Source: Cloacimonetes bacterium UBA6081
GTDB taxonomy: Bacteria; Cloacimonadota; Cloacimonadia; Cloacimonadales; Cloacimonadaceae
Assembly: GCA_002428685.1 (NCBI GenBank)
Contig: DIXL01000045.1
Span: 543-13,230, forward strand
DNA length: 12,688 bases
Direction: 5' to 3'
Position 1 is the stretch's first letter. Every line of letters begins with the position of its first letter. The translations under genes were made by a program, and so were the position numbers. The notes beneath the pieces are model-generated. The model saw nothing but the letters and a program-made list of their open reading frames with translations, did no database searches and was not told the origin of the DNA. Below are positions 5,292 to 12,681 of the stretch, piece after piece.

Positions 5292-7481
5292 ATGTCCCGC
5301 TTCTTATACGTTCTCACCGCTCTTTGTCTGGCAATTGTGCTTGTGTCCTGTGGTAAAAACAACCCCATAGTGCCACAGATTCCCAGCTTGGAGCAACTTC
5401 TGTTCAACGAGGAAAAGCTGCCGGCTGATGGCGGACAATTCATCTACCGGCAAGGTATTCAGGTAAACAATCCCACAGAGGGTAACTTGTATGCTTACCG
5501 TCTAAGCACTTATGCTAACGAACTTCCCCCTGGTTTTTATGCTGATGAACAGGGCTGGCTATATTTTCGCACTAACGGAACTGATTCAAATGTCCCGCTA
5601 ACCCAGCAGGGGAATCACCGCAGCATCTGGACTTCACAAAGCTTTATTAGCGCGGACTTTGCCTCGGTGGATTGCAAAATAAGCAATCTGATTACCGCTG
5701 CAGAGGTGCGCAGCAAAAGCACAGATGGCGACATCAGGCAATACAGCAGTGCTTTTAAAAGCAATCGAATTATCGGCAGCCGGGTTGTAGTTCCTTTCGA
5801 AAACGGAGGACAAACCGGAAAGGGGATAGAATTCGAGTTGCAAGAACAGATTGGCGATATCTTAGTGGATGGACTTTATGCGCATCACTTTATGTACCGG
5901 ATCAACATTCTGGATTCTGATCTTCAGGTATTGAGCAATGGAACCTGGTATAGTAGCCTGGAAATGCAAGATATACGCAGAGTGCGTCTTAACGGTACTA
6001 CCGAACCTGCTCTTAGTGCCAACGTAACTAATCAATTCACGCAATTTGAAAGCTATGTGGTTAGCAGGAACGGCATTGAAGAAGCCACCCATCAAAGTGT
6101 ATATTTCATTGTTGCAGGAGGCTATAAACCGGTTGCCAAAATATATCCGTGGACACTGGTGGGTTTGGGGCAATATCATTATGGTGTTATCAGTGACGAA
6201 TACATCGCTGCGCACGAGGTGATTCCTTCTTCTGTTCAGGGACAAACAAACAGATATTTGTGGCCGACTACTACAGGTTATGAAGCTGTTAATTCACCTG
6301 ACTTCAAACTGCATATCAGATGGGGGCATGCGGGATTGTATGGAATAGCAATGGGAGAAAACAATATTTATTATTCAGATTATCCCTGGAGCATTGAACT
6401 GAATGATTGTGTGGATGAAGAGGATTTCAATTATGGCAGCAGAGTGGAGTACTATGATCTTCAGTTTGACGGTGCACCTCTCCCGGTGCAAAGCTATTTT
6501 GTCAATCCCTTTGTGGTAACACATACTAATGGGGAAAGCTGGCTGCGGGTAAGAAATATTAACGATGCTGCCAGACATCACACCTTTAGTAACCTGAGCA
6601 ATGGAATCCATGAAATGAGTGTGTGCGCCGTGGATTTACAAGGCGTGATTAGTGATCCTGTAAATGTAAGAATAAATCTGGTGCAGTATAAACCCCTTAG
6701 TCAGCGTAGTGGAATCCTGATAGTGGATGATTCTCGTAACAATGGTGCTTATTCGCCTGATACAATAGTGGATAATTTCTATAACTCTGTGGTGCCTAAC
6801 AACTTTGGTTCTGTGGATGATTTTCAAGTGGAAGTGGATAATGGTTATTCTACCTCTCCTTCCCCGGTGCTGATGCAGAATTATAAAGCCGTTATCTGGC
6901 ATAGTGATAATCCAGTTGCATCAGGAAATCTGATTTACAGTGCTGATGTTCTGGAACTTTATTTGGCGCAAGGGGGTAACCTTGTTATAAGCGGAACAAA
7001 GTACCTGGTAAATGCATTCAATAGCTTTGAGAGAAGTAACAGCCTATTTTCCATTAGACTTGGTTTGAATTCTTCCACAAATTATGCAGCCACGCTGGCG
7101 AACGAATACTTTTTTGTGGAAGCCATCGGACAGGCTGGGATGAATAACATACCTGTAAACTTGAGCGATCCCTTTAATCCGAATGTTAATATCCGCCAGG
7201 GTTTGTGGTATCTGCTATATTTTCATGCCAATACCGGCTTGGATTATCTTTATCAATTTGGCTGTAAGCCGGTTGACGCTTCGGTTTATCCTCCCACTCA
7301 GGAACAATATGATCTGTATTCATCCAAATACGTGGCTTACAAACACAGTAGCCCAACTGGCAATGTAGCGGTTTTTGGGTTTCCTCTGTCCTATATGGAA
7401 CAAACTGAGGTTGCGTCAGCTTTACAAAATATCCTGTCTGAAATGATAGGCACGAAAGTAGCCAAAGGGGGTTCTCAATGA
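5292..7481 (+). CDS. Large surface lipoprotein with C-terminal amidotransferase-like domain
   Basis: The 729-residue product begins with a classical lipoprotein signal (hydrophobic stretch then LVSC, Cys20), so the mature protein is lipid-anchored and starts CGKNNP. GGGGAGG lies six bases before the ATG. Residues ~30-330 are beta-rich and unrecognised. Residues ~340-472 look like an Ig/fibronectin-type segment ending in NLSNGIHEMSVCAVDLQG. From ~474, ILIVDDSRNNGAY opens an alpha/beta segment (VIWHSDNP, DVLELYLAQGGNLVISG) resembling the class I glutamine-amidotransferase-like domains attached to surface proteins. No catalytic Cys-His pair is obvious, so a binding role is more likely. Its stop overlaps the next start (ATGA). 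The tight link to a sorting-domain protein suggests that the two act as a pair on the cell surface. Specific function unknown. Confidence 0.75.
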   Translation: MSRFLYVLTALCLAIVLVSCGKNNPIVPQIPSLEQLLFNEEKLPADGGQFIYRQGIQVNNPTEGNLYAYRLSTYANELPPGFYADEQGWLYFRTNGTDSNVPLTQQGNHRSIWTSQSFISADFASVDCKISNLITAAEVRSKSTDGDIRQYSSAFKSNRIIGSRVVVPFENGGQTGKGIEFELQEQIGDILVDGLYAHHFMYRINILDSDLQVLSNGTWYSSLEMQDIRRVRLNGTTEPALSANVTNQFTQFESYVVSRNGIEEATHQSVYFIVAGGYKPVAKIYPWTLVGLGQYHYGVISDEYIAAHEVIPSSVQGQTNRYLWPTTTGYEAVNSPDFKLHIRWGHAGLYGIAMGENNIYYSDYPWSIELNDCVDEEDFNYGSRVEYYDLQFDGAPLPVQSYFVNPFVVTHTNGESWLRVRNINDAARHHTFSNLSNGIHEMSVCAVDLQGVISDPVNVRINLVQYKPLSQRSGILIVDDSRNNGAYSPDTIVDNFYNSVVPNNFGSVDDFQVEVDNGYSTSPSPVLMQNYKAVIWHSDNPVASGNLIYSADVLELYLAQGGNLVISGTKYLVNAFNSFERSNSLFSIRLGLNSSTNYAATLANEYFFVEAIGQAGMNNIPVNLSDPFNPNVNIRQGLWYLLYFHANTGLDYLYQFGCKPVDASVYPPTQEQYDLYSSKYVAYKHSSPTGNVAVFGFPLSYMEQTEVASALQNILSEMIGTKVAKGGSQ

Positions 7482-9454
7482 AAGGCTATATTACTATCAT
7501 CATGCTCGTGCTTGGTTCGCTTTTAATAGCCTTACCGAAAAATGGGGAAGACAACAATCCCAAAATGATCGATTATGCAACTCACACCGCCGGTTCCCTA
7601 AGTTTGGATACTTCAAATATGGGCTATATCAGTAATCTTACTTATCCCCAGAGGAATAGCACACTGCTTTACAAGGGGGGTCAGTGGTTTTCGGCCAAAC
7701 GATATCGGAGAGACGAGTTAGGCCGATTACTGTATTGGCTTTCTCCCAATCCCACGGCAAGTAACTGCATAATTGTAACTATTGATGATTCGCTTTGGAC
7801 CCCAAACTTAAAGATTGTTACAGATTCACTTTCCACAGTTGGGACAGATGGAGACGATGATCTTACTGAATTCCTTCCAGCTTATAACATCCTGAATCAG
7901 TTCAATCCAGAAGTTCCTAATATGCAATATAATGCACTGGATAAGGTACTAAAATCAATCCTTGGTTTACCATCACCGCGTCCCTTTGAGATTCCTGATC
8001 CCCTTGGTAATTATTGTTTCAGCACCCCGTTGAACACACCATTTACTACTCCCGGATTTGAAACGCATTCAGCCTATTTTTATGATTACTGTCCTTTTGG
8101 TACACCCGGAGATAGAGATTGGGGTAGTTCCAGTAATTATAGCACTCACTATCCGCTTGGGGTGGCAGTTCACCGTGAAAGCTATAGCTGGCCATTGCAA
8201 AATTATGACAAAATGTTTATTCTAAAAAACACCGTGTATAACACCAGCGAAATAGACACTCTTTATGATGTGGCAATCTCTGAATTTGCCGATTTTGATA
8301 TCCGCCCCTATAGCCAAAGCGCAGAAGGAATTACGGACGACGTCAGTGGCTATGTAAAAGGGGTTGGCTATGAATTTGCATATAGCCGTGATTTTGATGG
8401 TGATGGTGGAGTTATGGATTTTGTGATGGGTCAAAAGATCATCGTCCCGCAACAGAACTTAAACCATTCTGCATGGTATTGGCGCCTTGGGCAAGCTCCT
8501 GATGATCACAATCCGCATAATTTATCCCCTTCGGGAAGAACATCCAACTCAAAATATTGGCTAACTACAGGCAGAAATCCAGATACTTCCAAATATACTT
8601 ACTTGCGTCCAGTGCAGGATGACATTATGCAATGGGAATATCCAACCCCGAATGATACAAGATTTTTGAATACGGTATATGGCAACATCCCCACAGCCAC
8701 TAATCCCAATCCCGACGGCAGACTTCATCTTGCTCCCCTGGCCAGCTTAACTTACTATACTGTTTATTTTATGGGAGATGATCTGGATGACCTGAAGGCA
8801 AAATCAATCGCCTTGGAAAGCTTTATCAATGGCGGATTCAATCTGGGCGATGTAAGTGGTTTAACCTGCATTCCCTATCTCTATGATCCCGGTGTGTTGT
8901 TGCCAGACATATTTCGGATTATCTGGCAGTCCTATTCCAATCCGGATCATTTTGAAGTGAAATATAAAGAGTTCGGCGAGCCGGCCTCTCAGTGGATTAG
9001 TATTAATCTACCCGGTTCTGCCCGCAGTTTTAATATTGTAGGCGTTGATCCGGAAGCTTGGTACGAGATCAAGATTGGTTCTGTTTACAATCCCGGCCCC
9101 AATGAGGTGTATCTGGAAAGTGAGACCAAGTTGGTGTGCATTAATAACATTGTGGATAATGAAGACTTGGTGCAAAGCCCGGCTTTGGCTTTGGGAAATT
9201 ACCCCAATCCATTTAATCCCAGCACAACAGTGGAATTTATGCTAAAACAAGCGGGCAATGCAAAAGTGACAGTTTACAACGTTAAGGGACAAGAAGTAAG
9301 GGTTTTAGCCAACACATCCCTACCCGCTGGAAACCATAAAGTGCTTTGGGATGGACGGGACAACCACCATACACTCTGTGCCAGCGGCGTTTATTACCTT
9401 CGCTTGATTAGCGGCAAGCTATCTAAAACGCGCAAAATACTGCTGATGAAATAA
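7478..9454 (+). CDS. Exported surface protein with FN3-like region and T9SS-type C-terminal sorting domain
   Basis: This 658-residue protein has an N-terminal signal peptide (hydrophobic residues ~5-20, MKGYITIIMLVLGSLLIAL). The bulk is unrecognised. It includes the PDPLGNYCFS...YDYCPFG block (~174-209) shared with the mini-ORF at 5006, a Ca-loop-like DFDGDGG (~306-312) and a fibronectin-III-like stretch (~484-552, DPEAWYEIKIGSVY). From ~572 to the end lies a typical sorting domain: YPNPFNPSTTVEF, VTVYNVKGQEVR, GNHKVLWDGRD, ASGVYYLRL and a basic tail KTRKILLMK. In Bacteroidota and related phyla such domains send proteins through the type IX secretion system; whether this organism uses the same machinery is inference. 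It is translationally coupled to the lipoprotein gene, and a third exported-protein gene begins ten bases after its stop. Confidence 0.82.
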   Translation: MKGYITIIMLVLGSLLIALPKNGEDNNPKMIDYATHTAGSLSLDTSNMGYISNLTYPQRNSTLLYKGGQWFSAKRYRRDELGRLLYWLSPNPTASNCIIVTIDDSLWTPNLKIVTDSLSTVGTDGDDDLTEFLPAYNILNQFNPEVPNMQYNALDKVLKSILGLPSPRPFEIPDPLGNYCFSTPLNTPFTTPGFETHSAYFYDYCPFGTPGDRDWGSSSNYSTHYPLGVAVHRESYSWPLQNYDKMFILKNTVYNTSEIDTLYDVAISEFADFDIRPYSQSAEGITDDVSGYVKGVGYEFAYSRDFDGDGGVMDFVMGQKIIVPQQNLNHSAWYWRLGQAPDDHNPHNLSPSGRTSNSKYWLTTGRNPDTSKYTYLRPVQDDIMQWEYPTPNDTRFLNTVYGNIPTATNPNPDGRLHLAPLASLTYYTVYFMGDDLDDLKAKSIALESFINGGFNLGDVSGLTCIPYLYDPGVLLPDIFRIIWQSYSNPDHFEVKYKEFGEPASQWISINLPGSARSFNIVGVDPEAWYEIKIGSVYNPGPNEVYLESETKLVCINNIVDNEDLVQSPALALGNYPNPFNPSTTVEFMLKQAGNAKVTVYNVKGQEVRVLANTSLPAGNHKVLWDGRDNHHTLCASGVYYLRLISGKLSKTRKILLMK

Positions 9455-9464
9455 GCGAGAAAAC

Positions 9465-9800
9465 ATGAAAACCAGAGTATTAATCTTCTCCCTGCTGATG
9501 TTGATGGCGGTTACTGCCATCTTTGCAAGTGAGGATACCAACAAAAATGAAGAGTATTTTAGGAAAGAGCAAGAATTGGATTTACTTGCCCAAAGGTTCA
9601 AGACTGATACGGGTTTTGAGGGAACAATTCAATACAACTACATAAGAATGACACTGTCGCAGTTTAGAGGCAATTTTAGAGACATATCATTTACAGCAGA
9701 GCAGGATACTATCCTATTCAGGATAGCAGTTAATAGTATTTTAGGAAGGGTACTCCCTTACATCGCCGCTACAAGAGAACAATTACTACCTTCACCATAA
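9465..9800 (+). pseudogene. Exported protein gene truncated by transposase remnant
   Basis: A 111-codon ORF starts ten bases after the sorting-domain gene. It has a signal peptide (MKTRVLIFSLLMLMAVTAIFA, probable cleavage before SEDTN) followed by a charged segment (EEYFRKEQELDLLAQRF) and an amphipathic region up to PYIAATREQ. The last residues (LLPSP) and the stop appear to come from transposase DNA read out of frame, because the transposase frame opens just there (TPANVYDG from 9803). The missing C-terminal part of the host gene is not found beyond the insertion, so sequence was lost as well. The product was probably a third member of the envelope operon; its family is not recognised. The exact junction, about 9775-9800, is uncertain. 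Confidence 0.6.
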
Positions 9801-10174
9801 CTCCGGCAAATGTCTATGATGGGCACATGCTTGAGCCCTTGGTCAATTCGCTCAATCTGGAACCCGATGCAGAGGTCTTGGCTGACAAAGGATACTGCAG
9901 CGCAGAAAATGAGGCCTTCCTGGAAAAGAAAGGTCTTGTTTCAAAGATCATGCATAAAAAGAAGAAGAATCAAGTTGCCGATCCGGAACTGATAGCACGC
10001 AATCTGGAAATATCCCGAGAGCGTTACCGGATCGAACGTAGCTTTGGCTGCCTAAAGAAACACAATGGCTGGGGTAGATCGATCTACATGGGCCTGCAAA
10101 AGACCAAAGATTATCTGCTAATGGGAGCAATTGCCTTCAATATGAAGCGTAGTCTTGCTATTTTGCGATCGTGA
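9785..10174 (+). mobile_element. IS5-family transposase, C-terminal remnant
   Basis: The frame containing ATG 9827 encodes the last ~130 residues of a DDE transposase of the IS5 type. It shows ITPANVYDGH, then VLADKGYCSAENEAFL with the second catalytic Asp, the LISKTRY-like segment ISRERYRIERSFG with the catalytic Glu, and AFNMKRSLAIL at the end. The N-terminal two thirds, including the first Asp, and the left end are absent, so the element cannot move by itself. No clear terminal inverted repeat or target duplication is visible. The ATG at 9827 is not a real start: the frame runs on upstream into residual transposase codons. It sits inside the end of the envelope operon. Confidence 0.85.
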
Positions 10175-10307
10175 GATAGGAGAGGGCTATCCAGATTTCT
10201 GGATGACCAGAGAAAATGAAGAGATTAGAGGCATTTTGAGGGTTATAAATGGAAAATTTGGACAAAAATGATGGATTTCTGCTAAAATTCTCGTAAAATG
10301 GTCCTTG

Positions 10308-10336
10308 ATTCAACCTCGCATGTTCCGAGGGTGAAT
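10308..10336. repeat. Short inverted repeat / hairpin in the spacer
   Basis: ATTCAACCTCG (10308-10318) and CGAGGGTGAAT (10326-10336) pair over 11 bases with one mismatch around a seven-base loop. No T-tract follows on either strand. It could be a weak bidirectional terminator of the converging transcripts or part of an IS end. Confidence 0.45.
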
Positions 10337-10420
10337 TGTTCAATGGTCATAGCAGGATTGTGATAACTAATAATTTCTTCATGGTTTCTCCATATCTTGT
10401 TGTCTGTTTTTACAATTTTC

Positions 10421-10450
10421 ATAATAAAAACAAGGCTCATTTTTTGTCAA
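10421..10450 (-). promoter_or_regulatory. Orphan minus-strand promoter-like site
   Basis: On the minus strand TTGACA (10450-10445) and TATTAT (10426-10421) are separated by 18 bases, a near-consensus sigma70-type promoter. It points away from thiN towards the IS remnant, where no credible gene is seen. It could drive an antisense or small RNA, or be a leftover of a deleted gene. Confidence 0.4.
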
Positions 10451-10472
10451 GTTTCCCTTTACGTCCAATCCG

Positions 10473-11165
10473 CTAAATCCGTGTTCCTATTCTGTTCGAA
10501 TTGGCTGCAAATGTAATCAAAGCCAGAACGTCTCCCTTTAATAAGATAATTTCTGCATGGTCGGAGCTAAACTCGTTGCTTATCCCCCTGGATTGGGATT
10601 GCCTTAGAATCAGGCCGTCCAAAGGATATTTAAGCCCTTGGGAGCTAAGAAATTGCCCTTTGGGGGAAAGCGAAATCAGAGAGATAAGCTGTCCCTGTTT
10701 ATTGTGAAAATTCATTTGAATAGGCAGGATAAACACTTGCTGATCTGCAGATTCGATGTGGATTGCAGGTTTCTTTCCCCTTTTTTTGTGCAGCATCAAG
10801 AGGTTTTGCACCAAGCCCAAGGCATGATCAAAGCGTCCCTGCATGTCGTTACAAACAATTATTTCGTCAATTTTATCCTGTTTAAGGCACCAGTTAATGG
10901 CCAGTTCGGTATCGGTTTCATTTTTTTCAGTCGGATGTGTTAGTTTGGGAGTGTTATTGTATTTTAATAGCAATTGCCTGTCTGCGGAATCAAGATCACC
11001 GATGATGATAGTGGGCTTAAGTCCGAGCAAATCAACAACTATTAGCCCTGCATCTACCGCAATAACAATATCCTGGCTAAGGATATTTTCGTAGCCTGAG
11101 ACAATTTGATCCGGAGCGTGATTGGTGATTAAAAAAGCGCGGCGCAAAGGTTTAGCGCATGGCAT
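10473..11165 (-). CDS. thiN: Thiamine pyrophosphokinase
   Basis: This ~230-residue cytosolic enzyme transfers pyrophosphate from ATP to thiamine, giving the cofactor thiamine pyrophosphate. With the ATG at 11165 the TPK features are IAVDAG (35-40), GDLDSA (56-61), HPTEKNETDTELAI (77-90) with the acidic Mg/ATP residues, and GRFDHALG (110-117). In the C-terminal thiamine-binding domain SSQGLKYPLDG and RGISNEF are visible. A TTG at 11180 would add five residues; an internal TTG just after the M23 stop is also possible, and no strong ribosome-binding site decides between them. With the ATG the gene overlaps the M23 peptidase gene by 14 bases, so the two are co-transcribed and probably coupled. 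Length and motif set are normal. No thiamine riboswitch is visible upstream. Confidence 0.85.
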   Translation of the reverse strand: MPCAKPLRRAFLITNHAPDQIVSGYENILSQDIVIAVDAGLIVVDLLGLKPTIIIGDLDSADRQLLLKYNNTPKLTHPTEKNETDTELAINWCLKQDKIDEIIVCNDMQGRFDHALGLVQNLLMLHKKRGKKPAIHIESADQQVFILPIQMNFHNKQGQLISLISLSPKGQFLSSQGLKYPLDGLILRQSQSRGISNEFSSDHAEIILLKGDVLALITFAANSNRIGTRI

Positions 11166-12066
11166 AGCTGGGTTCGTCAATGCGATTCAGATAGGCAGTG
11201 GGATTCACTTTTCCGCTACTGTTCAGCACTTCATAATGTAAATGTGGACCGGTGGAAATTCCTGAACTTCCCATCAGACCAATAATCTGACCCTTGCCAA
11301 CCGTGTCGCCCACCCGCACCATGAAGCTGTAAAGATGAGCATAAAGCGTGGTGTAGCCATTGCCGTGATTTATGACAATGCGTTTGCCGTAACCGGTATC
11401 AAAATCAGTGGTAACCACTGTTCCCGTGGCTGTGGAATACACCGGCGTGCCAGCTTGATTGGCGATATCTATGCCATAATGAAACTCTATGCTATTGGAG
11501 ATAGGATGCACTCTCAAGCCCCAACCATCGGAAATTCTGCCGAAGGTGGGATAGATGGAAGGCATGTAATCGGGTGGTAAGTCCCCGGAAGCCAGCTCAG
11601 CCAAAGTGGGAGTATAAAAGTTTGTTTCGGGATTCACCTGCTGTAATATATATGCCAGCTTGGTTTCAAGGTTGGTAATTTTTCCCTTCAAGGCCGGATC
11701 GTAGGAAAAATCGGTGCTTTGCTGGTTTTTCTCAAAACTTAAAGAGGGCAAGTCCCGAGCTTCTACATCCGTCCGAATTGCGATGGAATCTAACTTAGCA
11801 TAGATGGAATCTACAGAGCCAGAATAGAAATCAACCTTTTCCCGCAGGCCTTTATTCTCCAGTTCCAAACGTTGCAACCGGGTATTTCGACTGGCATTGG
11901 CACCCAGATTTACATAAAAAAGTGCAGAGGACACCAGGATAAATAGTAATAAAACTGCAAGCACAACCATGCTCCAGCGCGGCAGCAAGAAACTGCGTCG
12001 CTGTCCATCCATGCCAATTTGAAAGCTTAGTTTAATTTGTTCTGTGCTAATGTAATCGTTATCCAC
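11152..12066 (-). CDS. Membrane-anchored M23 (LytM-type) peptidoglycan peptidase
   Basis: The 304-residue protein starts at a GTG (12066) with AAGGA six bases upstream. It has a cytoplasmic N-terminal segment, one membrane helix (~31-52, MVVLAVLLLFILVSSALFYV), a charged coiled-coil-like stretch (~58-100) and a C-terminal LytM domain. Zn and catalytic residues are complete: HYGID (His196, Asp200), YAHL (His244) and GPHLHYEV (His275, His277), so it should be an active endopeptidase rather than an EnvC-type activator. The architecture matches cell-wall hydrolases acting in the periplasm during growth or division. A TATAAA at 12095-12090 may be the -10 of its own promoter; the gene is otherwise downstream of three tRNA genes on the same strand. 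Confidence 0.9.
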   Translation of the reverse strand: MDNDYISTEQIKLSFQIGMDGQRRSFLLPRWSMVVLAVLLLFILVSSALFYVNLGANASRNTRLQRLELENKGLREKVDFYSGSVDSIYAKLDSIAIRTDVEARDLPSLSFEKNQQSTDFSYDPALKGKITNLETKLAYILQQVNPETNFYTPTLAELASGDLPPDYMPSIYPTFGRISDGWGLRVHPISNSIEFHYGIDIANQAGTPVYSTATGTVVTTDFDTGYGKRIVINHGNGYTTLYAHLYSFMVRVGDTVGKGQIIGLMGSSGISTGPHLHYEVLNSSGKVNPTAYLNRIDEPSYAMR

Positions 12067-12134
12067 GTAATTCCTTGTTAATAATGTTGTTTATAGTAGG
12101 GAATGCAAATTTCAGACCAAAGGGGAAGAAAGTT

Positions 12135-12210
12135 TGGCATCCCGTGGGGGAATCGAACCCCCGTTGCGTGACTGAGAATCACGAGTCCTGGGCCACTAGA
12201 CGAACGGGAC
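12135..12210 (-). tRNA. tRNA-Glu (anticodon CUC)
   Basis: The cloverleaf is complete. Acceptor GTCCCGT/ACGGGAT opens with a G-U pair. The anticodon arm is CGTGA-TTCTCAG-TCACG, with CTC in the anticodon, and the T arm is GGGGG-TTCGAAT-CCCCC. G73 is followed by an encoded CCA (12137-12135). It reads GAG. Confidence 0.93.
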
Positions 12211-12252
12211 CTAAATTGAGTAGTTTTCATAAAGCAATCCAAACTCAAAAAG

Positions 12253-12327
12253 TGGCGACCCCTAGGGGAATCGAACCCCTCTTGCAAGAATGAAAATCTT
12301 GAGTCCTGACCGATAGACGAAGGGGTC
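12253..12327 (-). tRNA. tRNA-Glu (anticodon UUC)
   Basis: Acceptor GACCCCT/AGGGGTC, anticodon arm CAAGA-TTTTCAT-TCTTG with TTC, T arm GAGGGG-TTCGATT-CCCCT region, G73 and an encoded CCA. It reads GAA/GAG and is clearly paralogous to the neighbouring Glu gene (shared TTCGTCTA and CAGGACTC). It is 42 bases from that gene and 7 bases from tRNA-Lys. Confidence 0.93.
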
Positions 12328-12334
12328 GCAAAAC

Positions 12335-12409
12335 TGGTGATCCAGGTTGGACTCGAACCAACGACTCTCTACTTAAAAGGCAGATACTCTACCACTGAGT
12401 TACTGGACC
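12335..12409 (-). tRNA. tRNA-Lys (anticodon UUU)
   Basis: Acceptor GGTCCAG/CTGGATC, D arm with CTCAGTGGTAGAG, anticodon arm TCTGC-CTTTTAA-GTAGA with TTT, T arm GTTGG-TTCGAGT-CCAAC, A73 and encoded CCA. It reads AAA/AAG and is first in the tRNA cluster. Confidence 0.95.
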
Positions 12410-12431
12410 ATAATTTCGGTTTAGTTTTAGC

Positions 12432-12460
12432 ATTCTTTTTTAGTCGGGCTTATCTGTCAA
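12432..12460 (-). promoter_or_regulatory. Promoter of the tRNA cluster
   Basis: On the minus strand TTGACA (12460-12455) and AAGAAT (12437-12432) are 17 bases apart. The predicted start lies about 15 bases before the tRNA-Lys 5' end, which suits a short processed leader. The -35 is perfect and the -10 is weak. Confidence 0.6.
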
Positions 12461-12510
12461 GGAAAAAGTTGGAAACGAAACAGAAGTGATGATGGAACAA
12501 GGGGTTAGCG

Positions 12511-12565
12511 ATGGACATAAGTGGACAGAAATGGACGAGGTGGACAGAGTGGACTCCACTTATGT
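12511..12565. repeat. TGGAC tandem repeat enclosed by an 11-bp inverted repeat
   Basis: TGGAC begins at 12512, 12522, 12532, 12541 and 12550, a 9-10 base period with a consensus close to RTGGACANA. ACATAAGTGGA (12515-12525) and TCCACTTATGT (12555-12565) are perfect reverse complements and close a 29-base loop over the inner repeats. No coding frame uses the stretch. It lies about 50 bases upstream of the tRNA promoter. Confidence 0.6.
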
Positions 12566-12659
12566 GTGTAGCTCTCCCTTACCCCAACTTTACCACCCCT
12601 CTGCCCAAAACAGGAAATTTGGAGGTTTTTTGGTGTTGTATGTTGGTGGCACCAGCTGA

Positions 12660-12681
12660 ACGGCATGCCGTGTAAATTACA
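12660..12681. repeat. Back-to-back palindromes at the right edge
   Basis: ACGGCATGCCGT (12660-12671) is a perfect 12-bp palindrome and directly touches TGTAAATTACA (12671-12681), palindromic around its central A. They might be operator sites of a gene beyond the window; chance is possible for sites this short. Confidence 0.3.

Larger units (their letters stand above)
10175..10472. other. Gene-free spacer between IS remnant and thiN
   Basis: No convincing coding region is present on either strand. Contents are a short hairpin ATCCAG/CTGGAT (about 10188-10203), an 11-bp inverted repeat at 10308-10336 and a minus-strand promoter-like site at 10421-10450. The right end of the degraded IS probably lies here. 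Both flanking transcripts converge on this spacer. Confidence 0.6.

Noticed and set aside
9810..9992. Second plus-strand frame inside the transposase remnant
   Set aside because: Only the frame with LADKGY and IERSFG matches transposases; the other is a shadow.
12075..12293. ORFs on both strands across the tRNA genes
   Set aside because: They translate tRNA sequence (for example HPVGESNPR), a known source of false proteins.
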